From Flavobacteriaceae bacterium UBA5950 (lineage in GTDB: Bacteria; Bacteroidota; Bacteroidia; Flavobacteriales; Flavobacteriaceae), in contig DJCM01000023.1 in assembly GCA_002430545.1 (NCBI GenBank), positions 29,695-37,496 on the forward strand: 7,802 bases of DNA. Direction: 5' to 3'. Made by a program: the position numbers and the translations under genes. Shown piece after piece: positions 6,155-7,802 of this stretch. A model generated the notes under the pieces. That model ran no database searches. It was not told the origin of the DNA and saw only the letters and a list, made by a program, of their open reading frames with translations. The stretch's first letter is position 1. Every line of letters starts with the position of its first letter.

Positions 6155-6744
6155 TGGAAAAATTTACACGTTTACAACACACAGCCATTCCCTTGGAAAT
6201 CGAAAACGTGGATACTGACCAAATTATTCCTGCTCGATTTCTAAAGGCAACAGATCGAAAAGGCTTTGGAGACAATCTCTTTCGTGACTGGCGATACGAC
6301 AACAACAACAACCCCATTTCTGATTTTATTCTGAATGATCCAACCTACACTGGACTTATACTTATCGCTGGCAATAACTTTGGCTGTGGGTCAAGTCGTG
6401 AGCATGCTGCTTGGGCACTGACTGACTATGGTTTTAAAGTTGTGATTTCAAGCTTCTTTGCAGATATTTTTAAAGGCAATGCCCTGAACAATGGCTTACT
6501 CCCCGTTCAAGTAAAAGAAGAGCAACTGCAAACAATTTTTAGAGCAATGAAAGAAAATCCAAAATGTGAATTTATCATTGATTTGGAACAGCAATTCGTT
6601 GAAATTCCATCGATAGGCTTTCATATTGACTTTGAAATCAACTCCTACAAAAAGACTTGTTTGATCAATGGATATGATGATATTGATTATCTGATCAACA
6701 ACAAAAACAAGATTAAAGAATTTGAAAGGAAAAGAAATGCATAA
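6154..6744 (+). CDS. leuD: 3-isopropylmalate dehydratase small subunit
   Basis: This is the swivelling small subunit that completes the isopropylmalate isomerase active site with LeuC. The 196 residues are a normal length. Signatures are ENVDTDQIIPARFLK (17-31), GNNFGCGSSREHAAWAL (73-89) for substrate binding, and ISSFFADIFKGNALNNGLLPV (98-118). The C-terminal tail (about 180-196) is rich in Lys, Asn and Arg, and its last codons overlap leuB. The start is fixed by the 1-base overlap with the leuC stop. The reading frame is intact and no key residue is missing. Confidence 0.97.
   Translation: MEKFTRLQHTAIPLEIENVDTDQIIPARFLKATDRKGFGDNLFRDWRYDNNNNPISDFILNDPTYTGLILIAGNNFGCGSSREHAAWALTDYGFKVVISSFFADIFKGNALNNGLLPVQVKEEQLQTIFRAMKENPKCEFIIDLEQQFVEIPSIGFHIDFEINSYKKTCLINGYDDIDYLINNKNKIKEFERKRNA
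6724..6730 (+). promoter_or_regulatory. Shine-Dalgarno-like site setting the leuB start
   Basis: GAAAGGA sits inside the end of leuD and ends 6 bases before the ATG at 6737. It is one of the few purine-rich, correctly spaced sites in the window. It favours that ATG over the in-frame TTG at 6722, which would add five residues (MKGKE) ahead of the normal LeuB N-terminus. Confidence 0.4.
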
Positions 6745-7798
6745 AAATATTGCTGTTATAGCAGGAGATGGTATTGGCCCAGAGATCATTACTGAAGCGA
6801 TAAAAGTACTTCAAGCAGTTGCAAAAAAGTATCACCACTCTTTCACATTTGAACATGCCCTGATGGGTGCTGTTGCGATCGATGAAACTGGCAATCCATT
6901 ACCAGACAAAACACTTAAGATTTGTAAGTCGAGTGATGCGATCTTGTTTGGTGCGATTGGTAATCCAAAATATGACAATGACCCCAATGCAATAGTACGC
7001 CCAGAACAAGGGCTGCTAGCGTTGCGTAAAGCATTCAACCTCTTTTGCAATGTACGTCCTGTCACAATTTATGACAGTCTCATCGATAGTTCTCCCTTGA
7101 AACGAAATCAAATTGAAGGTGTCGATTTGGTGATTTACAGAGAGCTGACAGGTGGGATTTATTTTGGTGAAAAAAAAGAGATGAACGACAAAGGGGTTGC
7201 ATCTGATTTGTGCACCTACAGCAAAGAAGAAATTTTACGTGTTGCTCACCTGGCGTTTAAGGCTGCTGGCAAACGAAAAAACAAACTGACTTTAATTGAT
7301 AAGGCAAATGTCCTTGCCTCTTCTCGTCTTTGGAGAAGTGTTGTGACAGAGCTGCACAGCAGCGAATATAAAGATGTTGAACTCGATTTTTTGTTTGTCG
7401 ATAACGCAGCGATGCAAATGGTATTAAACCCTGCACAGTTTGATGTTATTCTCACTGGAAATCTATTTGGTGATATCATTTCCGATGAAGCGAGTGTCAT
7501 TGGAGGATCGATAGGTCTTTTGGCATCTGCCTCAATTGGGGATCGTTATGCGATGTTTGAGCCAATACATGGTTCTTTCCCACAAGGCAAAGGCAAAGGA
7601 ATCGCCAACCCAACTGCAACCATACTATCTGCAGCGATGATGCTCGATCATTTTGAGATGGTTGATGAAGCAAATGCGATTCGTGATGCAGTTCAGAAAA
7701 CGATCGGCAACAGCGTTGGCACTCCTGATATATACCCTGATAAAAGCTTTACAACTTCAGAAGTAGGGTCGTATATCAGCGATATTATTTCCCAATAA
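6737..7798 (+). CDS. leuB: 3-isopropylmalate dehydrogenase
   Basis: LeuB carries out NAD-dependent oxidative decarboxylation of 3-isopropylmalate to 4-methyl-2-oxopentanoate, the last dedicated step before transamination to leucine. From the ATG at 6737 the protein has 353 residues, the usual length for the homodimeric beta-decarboxylating dehydrogenases. IAVIAGDGIGPEI (5-17) starts the fold. RELTGGIYFG (135-144) contains catalytic Tyr142, and LIDKANVL (186-193) contains Lys189. VDNAAMQ (221-227) and GNLFGDIISDEAS (241-253) give metal ligands Asp222, Asp246 and Asp250. EPIHGS (275-280) and GKGIANPTATILSAAMML (286-303) form the cofactor region. The usual GSAPD loop reads GSFPQ (279-283) here. 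The start overlaps the leuD stop by 8 bases. The stop lies 4 bases before the window edge, so no terminator can be judged. Confidence 0.97.
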   Translation: MHKNIAVIAGDGIGPEIITEAIKVLQAVAKKYHHSFTFEHALMGAVAIDETGNPLPDKTLKICKSSDAILFGAIGNPKYDNDPNAIVRPEQGLLALRKAFNLFCNVRPVTIYDSLIDSSPLKRNQIEGVDLVIYRELTGGIYFGEKKEMNDKGVASDLCTYSKEEILRVAHLAFKAAGKRKNKLTLIDKANVLASSRLWRSVVTELHSSEYKDVELDFLFVDNAAMQMVLNPAQFDVILTGNLFGDIISDEASVIGGSIGLLASASIGDRYAMFEPIHGSFPQGKGKGIANPTATILSAAMMLDHFEMVDEANAIRDAVQKTIGNSVGTPDIYPDKSFTTSEVGSYISDIISQ

Positions 7799-7802
7799 AA
7801 AA

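Noticed and set aside
6722..6736. TTG start for leuB at 6722
   Set aside because: It would add MKGKE before the normal N-terminus, and the purine-rich site is positioned for the ATG at 6737.

Overview
The window looks like ordinary chromosome of a Bacteroidota bacterium (Flavobacteriia or a related class), moderately AT-rich. Three things point there. Sequences matching the Bacteroidota -7 element TAnnTTTG precede the main transcription units. Shine-Dalgarno sites are largely absent. The 514-residue helical protein with an N-terminal SLSKSEKRQFKLY segment belongs to a type I know only from that phylum. I cannot name a genus.

Layout. Positions 1-341 (minus) hold the N-terminal 113 codons of an Hsp70-family ATPase that continues off the left edge. 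A 113-bp divergent intergenic region (342-454) follows, with a perfect ACTGACA-GGG-TGTCAGT inverted repeat lying almost midway between two opposed TAnnTTTG boxes. Next come panB (455-1273) and an RluA-family pseudouridine synthase (1274-1942), joined in the same frame by a single TAA and a TTG start. Convergent to them is a 514-aa conserved hypothetical protein (1939-3483, minus), which overlaps the synthase by 4 bp. A second divergent intergenic region (3484-3602) carries the promoter of a complete leucine operon, leuA-leuC-leuD-leuB (3603-7798), whose genes are nearly contiguous or overlapping. The window ends 4 bases after leuB.

How the genes work together. LeuA condenses 2-ketoisovalerate with acetyl-CoA, LeuC/LeuD isomerise 2-isopropylmalate to 3-isopropylmalate, and LeuB oxidises it to the leucine keto acid precursor. 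PanB uses the same 2-ketoisovalerate to start pantothenate (hence CoA) synthesis. The window therefore carries both exits from that branch-point metabolite, in two separate transcription units. LeuA is a short form without the C-terminal leucine-sensing domain.

I do not see a mobile element, CRISPR array, RNA gene or clear defence system. The least ordinary items are the non-canonical, AT-rich Hsp70 fragment and the palindrome beside it, the uncharacterised 514-aa protein, and some small structural details of gene junctions and promoters. No gene-free stretch exceeds 300 bases.
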